Source of the DNA: CAZYSK01 sp964649415 | GTDB lineage: Bacteria; Chloroflexota; Anaerolineae; B4-G1 | Length of the DNA: 42,187 nt | NCBI GenBank assembly: GCA_964649415.1 | Contig: CAZYSK010000052.1 | Coordinates: 1-42,187 of the forward strand | Direction of reading: 5' to 3' | Part shown: positions 33,046 to 41,683 of the stretch, piece by piece | Layout: every line of letters starts with the position of its first letter | How positions within the stretch are numbered: the first letter of the stretch is position 1 | Notes under the pieces: model-generated | Seen by the model: the letters and a program-made list of their open reading frames with translations, nothing else | What the model was told of the DNA's origin: nothing | Database searches by the model: none | Made by a program: the position numbers and the translations under genes

Positions 33046-34380
33046 ATGAGAAATCGTTCACTACCTACCTGGCTCAGCGCGGTACTCTTCTTCTTGATCG
33101 TCGGCGTCGTGGTGCACTTTGCCTTCAGCCGGGGCTGGCTTACCGACTATTGGCAGCAGGTGATCATGGCCGGGACGGTCCTGGCGATCTCTGCCCTCGG
33201 CCTGAATCTGAAGTACGGCTACGCAGGGCTGTTTGCCCTGGGCCACGCGGCCTTCTACGGCATTGGCGCGTATTCCTCGGCCCTGATCACCAAGGACTGG
33301 GTTGTGGGATGGAGCGGCAATCCGGCCGGTGGTCTGGCCGGCGTTATGGCCATTGAGATCGGGTTCATCCTGGCGGTGGTTGCCCTGTCCTATCTCAAGC
33401 TCGGCCATCTGCGTGCCCGGATGCGGGAGCGCCTCTCCCAATGGCTGACCGCATTCGAGGCCTCCGTCCTGGCGACGGCAGTCATCATCCTGCTCGCGCT
33501 GTTGGTCATCGTCGTCGTCGGAGGGATAAGCGGCTGGTTGGTGAGACAGGCCGTGTTGGCCGTCGTGCCCCCGGTCCTGGGCGCTCTCCCCATGGAGATA
33601 TCGCAGCAGATCATCTTCTTGATCGCGTTGGTGGCCGCTGCGGTGCTGGCCGGGGCCATCGGGTTCCTGGTCGGCCTCCCGCTCCTGAATCTGACCTACG
33701 ACTACCTGTGTATCGCCACGCTGGGCTTCGGCATCATCACTTACGTGTTCTTCAACAACGCCGATAAGCTGATCCCCACGATGAAGGGTGCGCGGGGCAT
33801 GGTCGGCATTCCCGCGCTCACCACCTGGCCGTGGGTGCTTGCCGGTGTGGCGGTGGCCTTGGTCGTGATGCGCAACCTGATGTACTCCAGCACCGGGCGC
33901 GCGATACTCTCCGTCCGGGATGACGAGATCGCGGCCGGAACGATGGGTGTGGATGCGTATAAGTACAAGACGCTGGCCTACGCCGTGGGCTGTGGCTTCG
34001 CCGGGTTGGCCGGCGGGCTGTATGCCCATCTGTACGCGTTCCTCCATCCGTCCGTCTTCACCTGGCTCAAGTCTGTGGACCCCTTCGTGATGGTGGTCTT
34101 CGGTGGGGTGGGGAGCATGACCGGCACGGTGATGGGGGCCTACGCCTTTGAGATCCTGCTCGAGGGACTGCGCGTCTTGCCGGCCGAGTTCATAGACTGG
34201 CGCTACGTCATCTATCCTCTGATTCTCTTGTTCGTGATGCTGTTCCGGCCCCAGGGCATCATGGGGACGAAGGAACTGGGCTTCCTTAGACCGCCCAGGA
34301 CGGCCAAGAGGAAGCGTGAGGAACCATCGCTTGCCGAGACGGTGCTAGAAGAATCTGCGGCATCGGCATCGGAGAGCTAG
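33046..34380 (+). CDS. livM: Branched-chain amino acid ABC transporter permease LivM (enlarged)
   Basis: The 444-residue permease has the LivM motifs: ALGLNLKYGYAGLFALGHAAFYGIGAY, the segment TYDYLCIATLGFGIITYVFFNN, and GCGFAGLAGGLYAHLYAF. Between the third helix and the conserved middle there is an additional stretch with two more hydrophobic segments (about 125-205), which makes it longer than the roughly 320 residues common in the family. The C-terminal 40 residues are charged. ATG 33046 is preferred over 33040 because AAGGGG is spaced correctly. It is 13 bases after livH. Confidence 0.94.
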   Translation: MRNRSLPTWLSAVLFFLIVGVVVHFAFSRGWLTDYWQQVIMAGTVLAISALGLNLKYGYAGLFALGHAAFYGIGAYSSALITKDWVVGWSGNPAGGLAGVMAIEIGFILAVVALSYLKLGHLRARMRERLSQWLTAFEASVLATAVIILLALLVIVVVGGISGWLVRQAVLAVVPPVLGALPMEISQQIIFLIALVAAAVLAGAIGFLVGLPLLNLTYDYLCIATLGFGIITYVFFNNADKLIPTMKGARGMVGIPALTTWPWVLAGVAVALVVMRNLMYSSTGRAILSVRDDEIAAGTMGVDAYKYKTLAYAVGCGFAGLAGGLYAHLYAFLHPSVFTWLKSVDPFVMVVFGGVGSMTGTVMGAYAFEILLEGLRVLPAEFIDWRYVIYPLILLFVMLFRPQGIMGTKELGFLRPPRTAKRKREEPSLAETVLEESAASASES

Positions 34381-34397
34381 AGGAGGGAAAGCGGACT

Positions 34398-35219
34398 ATG
34401 TCGCAGTCACATATTCACAACCCGGGCTCCGGCACGAACTCGACCGTCCTGAAGATAGACAACCTGACCAAGTTTTTCGGCGGGTTGCGCGCGGTGCACG
34501 ATTTTGACGTCGAGATCAAGAGAGGGGAACTCGTTGGCCTGATCGGACCCAACGGCGCGGGCAAGACCACGATCTTCAACATGGTCACCGGCATCTACCC
34601 GGTCAGCGAGGGCACCGTTGTCCTCAACGGCCAGGACATCACGGACATGCCCTCCCATGAGATCACGCAGTTGGGCATCGGCCGCACGTTTCAGAGAATC
34701 CGCATCTTCCACAACCTGACGGTTTTGGACAACGTGCGGGTGGCCTATCACTCTCACGTGAGTTATGGCCTGTTTGACGGCATCTTTCGCTCGCGCCGCT
34801 TTGGTCGAGGTGAGCAGGAGATGACGGAGAAGGCGCAGGAGTTCCTGTCCGTCTTCGGCATGGAGGACGTTCAAGATACCTTGGCCTGCAATCTGCCCTA
34901 TGGCGCACAGCGGCGGCTGGAGATCGCCCGCGCGCTCGCCACAGAGCCAGAGTTGCTCCTGCTCGACGAGCCTGCGGCGGGAATGAACCCTCAGGAGAGT
35001 ATCGAGTTGATGGATCTGATCCACTTCATCCGGGATCACTTCAAGCTGACGATTCTCCTCATCGAGCACCAGATGCGCGTCGTGATGGGCATCTGTGAGT
35101 GGATGACCGTCATTGACTTTGGCGAGATCATCGCCCGTGGGACGCCGGACGAGATACAGAACAATCCCAAGGTGATCGAGGCATACCTGGGCAGCCAGGC
35201 GACAAGGACGGTGGCGTGA
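34398..35219 (+). CDS. livG: Branched-chain amino acid ABC transporter ATPase LivG
   Basis: This is a 273-residue ABC ATPase with Walker A GPNGAGKT, Walker B LLLLDEP and a switch histidine in LLIEHQM. The signature is LPYGAQRRLEIARAL, the LivG variant of LSGGQ. The long helical insert after the Q-loop (FRSRRFGRGEQEM) is characteristic. The first 16 residues are a flexible extension. GGAGGG precedes the ATG. It overlaps livF by one base. Confidence 0.95.
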   Translation: MSQSHIHNPGSGTNSTVLKIDNLTKFFGGLRAVHDFDVEIKRGELVGLIGPNGAGKTTIFNMVTGIYPVSEGTVVLNGQDITDMPSHEITQLGIGRTFQRIRIFHNLTVLDNVRVAYHSHVSYGLFDGIFRSRRFGRGEQEMTEKAQEFLSVFGMEDVQDTLACNLPYGAQRRLEIARALATEPELLLLDEPAAGMNPQESIELMDLIHFIRDHFKLTILLIEHQMRVVMGICEWMTVIDFGEIIARGTPDEIQNNPKVIEAYLGSQATRTVA

Positions 35220-35926
35220 TGTTATTGGAAGTTAACGACCTGAACGTCTTCTACGGCGCTATTCACGCGTTGCAGGGCATATCCTTTCACGTGGATGAGG
35301 GCGAGATCGTCACCCTCATCGGGGCGAATGGTGCGGGCAAATCAACCACGCTGAACACGATCTCCGGCCTGGTCCGGGCGCGGGCCGGCAGTATTGATTT
35401 CAAGGGCCGGCGCATCAACACGACGCCTCCCCACAACGTCGTCGCGATGGGGGTCGTCCAGGTGCCGGAGGGACGCAAGATATTCGCCCCGCTCACCGTG
35501 ATGGAGAACCTGGACATGGGTGCCTATACGCGCAGGGACCCGGCAGATATCCAGAAGAGCCGGGAGCGGGTCTTCCAGAGCTTCCCCAGGCTCAGGGAGC
35601 GGATTAGTCAGTACGGCGGTACGCTGTCTGGCGGTGAGCAGCAGATGTTGGCCATGGGACGCGCGTTGATGGCCGATCCAGAGCTGCTGCTGCTCGACGA
35701 GCCTTCGATGGGCCTGGCACCCCTGTTGGTCGAGGAGATCTTCAGCATCATCGAGGAGATCAACGCGCAGGGCACCAGCATCCTGCTCGTGGAGCAGAAC
35801 GCGCAGATGGCTCTCTCCATCGCCGACCGGGCCTACGTGTTAGAGACCGGGCGCATCGTGCTTGAGGGTGCAGCCCAGGAGGTCGCCGACAACCCCGACG
35901 TGAAGGTGGCCTACCTCGGCGGGTGA
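35219..35926 (+). CDS. livF: Branched-chain amino acid ABC transporter ATPase LivF
   Basis: The 235-residue ATPase has Walker A GANGAGKS, signature LSGGEQQMLAMGRAL and Walker B LLLLDEPSMGLAP. The ATG overlaps the livG stop (TGATG), which indicates translational coupling; the GTG at 35216 is a less likely start. It ends the liv operon, followed by a strong hairpin terminator. Confidence 0.95.
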   Translation: MLLEVNDLNVFYGAIHALQGISFHVDEGEIVTLIGANGAGKSTTLNTISGLVRARAGSIDFKGRRINTTPPHNVVAMGVVQVPEGRKIFAPLTVMENLDMGAYTRRDPADIQKSRERVFQSFPRLRERISQYGGTLSGGEQQMLAMGRALMADPELLLLDEPSMGLAPLLVEEIFSIIEEINAQGTSILLVEQNAQMALSIADRAYVLETGRIVLEGAAQEVADNPDVKVAYLGG

Positions 35927-35966
35927 ACCGGGGTAGCCTCTCATTCATCGGATACGCAGGTAGCAA

Positions 35967-36000
35967 AAGCCTCCCACTGATACGAGTCAGTGGGAGGCTT
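35967..36000. terminator. Terminator between the converging livF and glyQS genes
   Basis: AAGCCTCCCACTGA pairs perfectly with TCAGTGGGAGGCTT (14 bp, 6-base loop). On the minus strand a TTTTGC follows. It is well placed to stop transcripts from both sides. Confidence 0.75.
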
Positions 36001-36013
36001 GAACCATGTGCCA

Positions 36014-36130
36014 CGTAGGTCGGCTATGTAGGTCGGCTTTCCATAGCCGATAGTCTTCTGCCCCCACGTAGGTCGGCTTTCCATAGCCGACGGTCTTCTG
36101 CCCATATGCAGTCGGCCTTCCATAGCCGAC
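36014..36130. repeat. 40-base tandem palindromic repeat downstream of glyQS
   Basis: Copies begin at 36028, 36068 and 36108, exactly 40 bases apart, with a partial copy at 36014. Each contains GTCGGCTTTCCATAGCCGAC or a variant, a 7-bp stem around TTCCAT. The stem is the conserved part; the part between is TCTTCTGCCC. There are no unique spacers, so it is not CRISPR. Confidence 0.8.
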
Positions 36131-36137
36131 GATTCCT

Positions 36138-39100
36138 CTAGAACCCCTCCAACCGGCTCAGATCCGCGATTCCCCCCGCCAACGCCGCGATGTGCTGGAG
36201 CTGCGCCAGCCGGTTCTCCCGCAGCGCCTGATCCTCGTCCATCACCATCACGCCGGATTCCCGGGCGAAATACCGGTCGATCACGTCCACCAGCGGCAGA
36301 AAAGCCGTCAGAAACTCGTCCACCGTGCTCTGAGGGCTGACCTGGGCGCGCGCGGCCCGGTAGGCCTCGTACAGCTCCTCCTCCGCTGGCTGTGCGAAGC
36401 GGGCTGGGTCCAGCCGGAAGCGCTCCTCGAAATCCCGCGTGATGCGCACACAGCGGGCGTAGTTGTCGAGGACGCGGCTCCAATCATCGCGCGTCACCCA
36501 CTCGGAGAGCGCCTCGACCGCCTGCCAGGCGCGGAAGGGATCGTCGCCCCGCGCCGCCAGAACGGCGTCCACCACGTCGTAGCGGAACCCCTCATCGCGC
36601 AGCGCGCCCCGCAGCCGCTCGATGACGAACGCCAATGCCGCGTCCAGGCTGTCCTCGGAGACCTCCACCGGCAGCAGGCGGGCCGCCGCCGCCAGGCCCT
36701 CCTTCACCGAGAGGGAGAGCCCGTGGGTTAGCAGGTTCTGCACCAGGCCCAGGGCATCCCGGCGTAGATGGTACGGGTCGGCCGAGCCCGTGGGAGTCAG
36801 GCCCACCGCGAAGAGACCCGCCAGGCTGTCGAGCCGGTTGGCCAGCCCGACGGCCAGCCCGGGCAGCGTGCGGGGCGACGCGTCTCCGGCGAAGCGAGGC
36901 AGGTAGTGCTCGAAGATCGCCTCCGCCACGGCCGTCTCCTCCCCCGACTTGAGCGCGTACTCCCGCCCCATCAACCCCTGCAAGCTCGTGATCTCGACCA
37001 CCATCTGCGTGGCCAGGTCGGCCTTGCACAGGTGGGACGCCCGTTGCGCGACGGCCGTTTCCTCGTCGCTCAGGCCCAGCGTGTCGGCCAGTTGGATCAC
37101 CAATTGCTCCAGCCGGTGGGTCTTGTCCAGCATCGAGCCCAGTTGCTCCTGGAAGGTAAGCGTCCCCAGGCGTGGCAGGAACTCCTTCAAGGGCTTCTCG
37201 GTGTCCTCGCGGTAGAAGTAGTCGGCGTCCGCGAAGCGGGCGCGGATGACCTGTTCGTTGCCCCGGCGCACGGTCTCCAGATGGTCGTCGCCCCCGTTTC
37301 TCACGGCGACGAAGTGAGGCAGCAACTTGCCGTCTGCATCCACCACGGGGAAGTAGCGCTGGTGTTTCTTCATCACGGCCACGAGCACCTCGGCCGGCAG
37401 CCGCAGGTATTTCTCCTCGAAGTGGCCCAGGAAGGGGTAGGGCTGCTCGACCAGGTTCGTGACTTCGTCCAATAGCTCCGGATCGTCCGGGATGTGCCCG
37501 CCGGCGCTCTGTGCCAGTTGCGCGACCTGCTTGGCGATGAGGTCCCGTCGCTCCTCGTGATCGGCCACGACGTGATGCTGGGCCAACAGTTCCAGGTACG
37601 CCTCGGCCCGCGTGACCTCGAAGTCGGGCGCGCCCTCGGGCCACGGTCCACGGCTCGTGCGGCCGCTGGGGATGCCCGCGTAATCGAAGGGGATCACCGC
37701 GTCACCCAGCAGCGCCACGATCCCACGGATTGGCCGCGAGAAGGCAATGCCGGTGTGGTTCCACCGCATGCTCTTGCCGAAGCGCAGGCTGGCGACGATC
37801 TCGGGCAGCAGCGTGCGCAGCACCTCGGCCGCCGGTTGGCCCTCCTCGCGCCGGAGCGCCACCACGTACTCGCCGCCCTCTGTCTCCCGGACCTGCAGCT
37901 CGTCCACGTTCAGGCCCATCTTGCGCGCAAATCCCACGGCGGCCTTCGTGGGGCGGCCCTCGGCGTCGAAGGCCACGCACGCTGGCGGGCCTTGCACCAT
38001 CTCCTCGACGGGCCGCTGCCGGGGGGCCAGCCCCTCGACGAGCACGGCCAGCCGCCGGGGTGTGCCCAGCACCCGCAAGGCGTCGTATTCGAGCCGCTCC
38101 TCCTCCAGCCGCGCCGGGACTACGTCGCGCAGTCGGGCCAATGTCTCATCCAGGTCGCTCGCAGGCAGCTCCTCCGTGCCGATCTCCAGCAGAAAGGTTT
38201 CGGGGTTTGGGGTTTCAGGTTCCAGGTTCGTCACAGCACTTGAGACCTGGGACCTGGGACCTGGAACTTCTTCCTTCAGCCACGGATACTCCATCCGCTC
38301 CCGCTGCTCGACGTAGGCCTGCGCGACTTTCACGAAGAGCCCGCGCATGCGGTGGAAGTAAGTCGCCCGCTCCGTCACGCCGATCGCGCCCCGCACGTCC
38401 AGCAGGTTGAAGGTGTGCGAGCAACGCATGACGTGGTCGTGGGCCGGGATGACGAGTCCCGCCTCCAGGCAACTGAGTGCCTCGCCCTCGTATACGTCAT
38501 ACATCTGCTCCAAGCGCTTCACGTCGGCCAGGTCGAAGTCGTAGCGGCAATGCTCGATCTCCGGTTGCAGGAGAACGTCTCCGTAGGTGTGCGTGCCATC
38601 CCAGTCGATCTCCCAGACCGAGCGCACGTTCTGCAGGTACATCACGATGCGCTCCAGCCCATAGGTCAGCTCGACCGAGACCGGGTCGAGCACAAACCCA
38701 CCCGCCTGCTGGAAGTACGTGAACTGGGTGATCTCCAGCCCGTCCAGCCACACCTCCCATCCCAGCCCCCACGCCCCCAGCGCCGGATGCTCCCAGTTGT
38801 CCTCCACGAAGCGAATGTCGTGTTCTTCCCGGCGGATGCCCAGCGCGAAGAGGCTGTCCAGGTATAGCTCCTGCGGATTGCCGGGATCCGGCTTGAGGAT
38901 CACCTGGAACTGGGTGTGCATCTGCATGCGGTTCGGATTGTCGCCGAAGCGGCCATCGTCGGGCCGGTAGGAGGGCTCGACGTAGGCCACGTTCCACGGC
39001 TCCGGCCCCAGCACGCGCAGCACGGTGGCGGGGTTCATCGTACCCGCCCCGAGTTTCTCGCTGTACGGCTGCCAGATCAGGCAGCCCCGTTCAGCCCAGA

Positions 39101-39149
39101 ACTCCTGTAGTCGAAGGATGACTTGCTGAAATGAAAGTGGTTGATGCAT
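36138..39149 (-). CDS. glyQS: Fused glycyl-tRNA synthetase (alpha plus beta subunits)
   Basis: The 1003-residue protein joins GlyQ and GlyS. Residues 1-290 are the alpha catalytic subunit (SFQQVILRLQEFWAERGC; GTMNPATVLRVLGPEPWN; QFTYFQQAGG). After a linker of about 35 residues the beta part starts with FLLEIGTEELPAS and includes the HD-like and anticodon-binding regions. The linker DNA is a seven-base repeat array, so the joint looks repeat-derived. Fused forms are known in some bacteria. It charges tRNA-Gly. ATG 39149 has GAGGAG a few bases upstream; a GTG at 39155 is an alternative. No T-box motif is visible upstream; instead there is a small inverted-repeat element. Confidence 0.95.
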   Translation of the reverse strand: MHQPLSFQQVILRLQEFWAERGCLIWQPYSEKLGAGTMNPATVLRVLGPEPWNVAYVEPSYRPDDGRFGDNPNRMQMHTQFQVILKPDPGNPQELYLDSLFALGIRREEHDIRFVEDNWEHPALGAWGLGWEVWLDGLEITQFTYFQQAGGFVLDPVSVELTYGLERIVMYLQNVRSVWEIDWDGTHTYGDVLLQPEIEHCRYDFDLADVKRLEQMYDVYEGEALSCLEAGLVIPAHDHVMRCSHTFNLLDVRGAIGVTERATYFHRMRGLFVKVAQAYVEQRERMEYPWLKEEVPGPRSQVSSAVTNLEPETPNPETFLLEIGTEELPASDLDETLARLRDVVPARLEEERLEYDALRVLGTPRRLAVLVEGLAPRQRPVEEMVQGPPACVAFDAEGRPTKAAVGFARKMGLNVDELQVRETEGGEYVVALRREEGQPAAEVLRTLLPEIVASLRFGKSMRWNHTGIAFSRPIRGIVALLGDAVIPFDYAGIPSGRTSRGPWPEGAPDFEVTRAEAYLELLAQHHVVADHEERRDLIAKQVAQLAQSAGGHIPDDPELLDEVTNLVEQPYPFLGHFEEKYLRLPAEVLVAVMKKHQRYFPVVDADGKLLPHFVAVRNGGDDHLETVRRGNEQVIRARFADADYFYREDTEKPLKEFLPRLGTLTFQEQLGSMLDKTHRLEQLVIQLADTLGLSDEETAVAQRASHLCKADLATQMVVEITSLQGLMGREYALKSGEETAVAEAIFEHYLPRFAGDASPRTLPGLAVGLANRLDSLAGLFAVGLTPTGSADPYHLRRDALGLVQNLLTHGLSLSVKEGLAAAARLLPVEVSEDSLDAALAFVIERLRGALRDEGFRYDVVDAVLAARGDDPFRAWQAVEALSEWVTRDDWSRVLDNYARCVRITRDFEERFRLDPARFAQPAEEELYEAYRAARAQVSPQSTVDEFLTAFLPLVDVIDRYFARESGVMVMDEDQALRENRLAQLQHIAALAGGIADLSRLEGF
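38196..38265 (-). repeat. Seven-base repeat array forming the GlyQ-GlyS linker (10 units)
   Basis: Plus-strand units are GGTTTCG, GGGTTTG, GGGTTTC, AGGTTCC, AGGTTCG, TCACAGC, ACTTGAG, ACCTGGG, ACCTGGG, ACCTGGA. All ten keep exact seven-base spacing. It encodes the Pro/Glu/Ser-rich joint between the two synthetase parts. Confidence 0.75.
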
Positions 39150-39182
39150 TCTCACTCCTCGAGTAGTACGACAGTGTCAACT

Positions 39183-39299
39183 AGACTTCCGAGGTCTTCA
39201 GTAGTTCACCTAATCCGTCTAGCACCTAGCGGAAGCCGCGATCTCTGCTATGTGGAGCCGTGTCCAACGGATTGGAACAATCCGCGACTTCGGAAGTCT
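39183..39299. mobile_element. 117-base element with 10-base terminal inverted repeats upstream of glyQS
   Basis: AGACTTCCGA (39183-39192) is the reverse complement of TCGGAAGTCT (39290-39299). Inside, CGGATTG-gaa-CAATCCG (39268-39284) is a perfect hairpin, and GACTTCGGAAGTC at the right end is a near-perfect palindrome. It occupies most of the 179-base gap between the nucleotidyltransferase gene and glyQS, so it would be part of the glyQS leader. Confidence 0.5.
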
Positions 39300-39328
39300 G
39301 AGGCCAGCGTGTGACATTGTCAAGGTAG

Positions 39329-39784
39329 TCACCACCTGAAGTCGGAGGGGGCGGATGCGCGGCGGTAGTCTTCCACGTGCTCCAGTAGACGTCGCTCCTG
39401 CAGTCGCCGCAAGGGTGCCGTATCCACATACCTTCTCAAAACGCCAAGTTCGAAATCCACGCGCGTGCCGGGATCCATCTCGTACACGACTCGGCCGTAT
39501 TGAACCACCTCGTGAGCCAGCACGGGTGTTGCCTCGTTCAAGATCACCACGTCCACGTCGTCGCGATGGAAGAGGCTCACCAACGCCCCGATCAGGTCCA
39601 GTTGCACCTGGAACCGCTGCTTACGTTCCATCTGAGCTCTTAACAACACGGCCACATCTACGTCGGAGAGCGGTCCTGCCTTGCCCTCGGCCTGCGAGCC
39701 GAAGAGGTAGGCGAGTACCACTCCATGGGCCGCGAAGATCTGACGCATTTGGTCCTCGTATTGCGAGATGTCGAGAGCCGTCAC
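39329..39784 (-). CDS. Minimal nucleotidyltransferase (MNT family)
   Basis: This is a 151-residue protein with the polymerase-beta-type signature GSQAEGKAGPLSDVDVAVLL (Gly-Ser, then Asp-x-Asp near residue 42). Related MNT proteins are antitoxins that AMPylate HEPN toxins. No HEPN gene is adjacent, so this is a solo member, or its partner is elsewhere. The GTG start at 39784 overlaps the recO stop (GTGA), so translation is coupled to recO. A longer reading to 40222 is only a shadow of recO. Whether it is active cannot be told; the third acidic residue may be in DDVDVVIL. Confidence 0.82.
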   Translation of the reverse strand: MTALDISQYEDQMRQIFAAHGVVLAYLFGSQAEGKAGPLSDVDVAVLLRAQMERKQRFQVQLDLIGALVSLFHRDDVDVVILNEATPVLAHEVVQYGRVVYEMDPGTRVDFELGVLRRYVDTAPLRRLQERRLLEHVEDYRRASAPSDFRW

Positions 39785-40593
39785 GCGCTGACCCCTTTCT
39801 CCCGCTTCAACTGGCGCAGGAACGCGCTCGATCTCACACTCCGCTCCAGATGGTAGGTGATGTAATGTTGCATCACGCGTTCCGCCTCGTCGTGGAGCGC
39901 AGTCGCGATCGGTTGCCCGCGCAGCCTGGAATACGGTCCCCGCTGGCACGCCTGCAGGAACCCCAGCCCCTCGGGCGACAGCGGCACGATCCCCTGCTTG
40001 GGGCTGCGTTCCGCGAAACACGCGCGGCACAGCGCCCCGCCTCGCTCCGGGTCGAAGCCGTAGGGCGTTCCGGCCTCCGCCGCTTCCTCCAGCGCGAGCG
40101 ACACCCGCCCGCTGTGCTCGCCCACGCAAGCATACAGCTCCGGGCGAAAGCCCGCCAGGCCCAGCAATTGCTGCTCGTAAAACCGGGCCACCAGGTCCAG
40201 GTCGTCGTCCTCGCACAGCCACGTCAGCGTGTGGTCGAGCAGCTCACACAGCGCCCGGCCGCCCTCCCCCTGGGCAAAGAAGCGGTCGAGCAGCTCGACG
40301 GCGTAGCGCGCGTACGTCCCGCGCAACAGGTCGCTCCGCAGCACCTGGTGCGCGTCCACCATCTCGGCCTGGCTCACGATGTCCCAGGAGTTCTTCACCC
40401 GCGACACGACGAAGTGCGAGCGGGTGAATAGCTCCACGTGGCCCGCCTTCCGGCTGCGCGTCTTGCGGGCCCCCTTGACGATGACCTCGACCTTGCCCGA
40501 CGGCGCGCACAGCGTCAGCACCCGGTCCGCATCACCCTGGTCGCGGCGGCGTATGACGATGCCCTCAATCCGGTACAGCCTGTCGGTGCTCAA
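39781..40593 (-). CDS. recO: DNA repair protein RecO
   Basis: The 270-residue protein begins with the RecO OB fold (IEGIVIRRRDQGDADRVLTLCAPSGKVEVIVKGARKTRSR), followed by a helical domain with a zinc-like motif CVG...CRAC. It loads RecA on gapped DNA with RecF and RecR. The start is TTG at 40593, preceded by GAGGGCGAC, and overlaps the EEP gene by 29 bases. The order EEP-recO-MNT suggests one transcript. Confidence 0.93.
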   Translation of the reverse strand: MSTDRLYRIEGIVIRRRDQGDADRVLTLCAPSGKVEVIVKGARKTRSRKAGHVELFTRSHFVVSRVKNSWDIVSQAEMVDAHQVLRSDLLRGTYARYAVELLDRFFAQGEGGRALCELLDHTLTWLCEDDDLDLVARFYEQQLLGLAGFRPELYACVGEHSGRVSLALEEAAEAGTPYGFDPERGGALCRACFAERSPKQGIVPLSPEGLGFLQACQRGPYSRLRGQPIATALHDEAERVMQHYITYHLERSVRSSAFLRQLKREKGVSA

Positions 40594-41677
40594 GTCCGTC
40601 GCCCTCGCGCGCCATTATACCATCCCGGTGAGGCAGCGCAAACGACGCCCCGCCTGCCGCCCCGTCGTCCAGCAGCCTCAGCCGCGCCACCACCGGCAGG
40701 TGGTCCGAGGAGCCATCCCACGCCGCTACCCACGCGGCCTCTGCTCTCCACGCGTCCGAGTGGAAGATGTGATCGATCCGCACCAGCCGGCTTGGATAGG
40801 GATGTCCCCACGCCCGCCCGCCCGCCGCCGGGTATGTGTGGCCCAGGCCCCAGCCCGCCTCGACAAAGGCATCCGCCAGGCGCGCCGATAGGGTCCGGTG
40901 AACCTCGTGCATCGGGGTCGAGTTAAGGTCCCCCAGGACGATGAGCGGTTCCGGCTGATCAGCGAAGGCATCGAGTATCAGCTCGATCTGCTCCTGCCGC
41001 CAGCCGAAGCTGCGCTCCACGCTCTCCCGGTCTATCCCCGTGTAGGGCCAGGCGTGCACGTTCACAACGCGCACCGGTCCCCTTTGGAGAGTCACCACGA
41101 CGGGGCACACGCGGCACGTCACGTCCTCGTCCACCGACTCAAACTGGAGGGGGTAGCGGCTCCAGACCGCGACCTCGGCGAGGCAAGCGCTGTGCAGGGG
41201 CGTGCGATACGGATAGAGCGCGCCGATCTCCTGCCCTAGCTGCTCCGCCAGCCGGGGCGTGAGCTCCTGGAAGGCGACCAGGTCCGGGCCGGCCCCCGTG
41301 ATGGTGGCCGCTATCGCGTGCCCATCCGTGGAGGTATAGAGCACGTTGTAGGTCATCACGGTTAGGGCCGGCCCGTCGGCCTCGGCGTGCGCGATCGGTG
41401 ACAGAGGCGTCAGGTAGCCGCCGAACAGCCCAAGGAACAGCAGTGCGACCGCCCCCAGCGCGATCCACGCCCCCTGTCGCCGCGCCACTGCGGCCACCAG
41501 CGCCATCAACGGCAGCGGTGCAAACAGATACACCGCGAAGCTGTTCACCAGCGCTATCAGCCAGTACCCGTCGCCGACGAGCGCGTGCGCGACTCCCCAC
41601 CCAATCACCAGTGCCCCATAAACCATCACCGCGCCCGATGCGATCCTGCGAAGCCAATTTGGTTCAGTGTCAGCCAT
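40565..41677 (-). CDS. Membrane-anchored EEP (endonuclease/exonuclease/phosphatase) family protein
   Basis: The 370-residue protein starts with about three to four membrane helices (residues 15-100: GAVMVYGALVIGWGVAHALV; LIALVNSFAVYLFAPLPLMAL; IALGAVALLFLGLFGGYL). The rest is the DNase I-like fold: TVMTYNVLY with the metal-binding Asn, FQELT with the Glu, GDLNSTP, and the C-terminal SSDHLPVVARL. Members cleave phosphodiester or phosphate bonds in nucleic acids, lipids or signalling compounds; the substrate is unknown. The domain probably faces outward. ATG 41677 is chosen with GGGAGATAGCAGG upstream; the reading to 41734 is encoded by the adjacent repeat array and is unlikely to be translated. 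Confidence 0.87.
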   Translation of the reverse strand: MADTEPNWLRRIASGAVMVYGALVIGWGVAHALVGDGYWLIALVNSFAVYLFAPLPLMALVAAVARRQGAWIALGAVALLFLGLFGGYLTPLSPIAHAEADGPALTVMTYNVLYTSTDGHAIAATITGAGPDLVAFQELTPRLAEQLGQEIGALYPYRTPLHSACLAEVAVWSRYPLQFESVDEDVTCRVCPVVVTLQRGPVRVVNVHAWPYTGIDRESVERSFGWRQEQIELILDAFADQPEPLIVLGDLNSTPMHEVHRTLSARLADAFVEAGWGLGHTYPAAGGRAWGHPYPSRLVRIDHIFHSDAWRAEAAWVAAWDGSSDHLPVVARLRLLDDGAAGGASFALPHRDGIMAREGDGLEHRQAVPD

Positions 41678-41683
41678 CCTGCT

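Noticed and set aside
36014..36130. CRISPR-like regular repeats
   Set aside because: The whole 40-base unit is repeated; there are no unique spacers and no cas genes nearby.
39150..39328. Glycine T-box upstream of glyQS
   Set aside because: No AGGGTGGNACCGCG-like core is present; the gap is filled by an inverted-repeat element.
39329..40222. 297-residue version of the nucleotidyltransferase
   Set aside because: The first 146 residues are a shifted frame of recO; the GTG at 39784 with the GTGA overlap explains the true gene.
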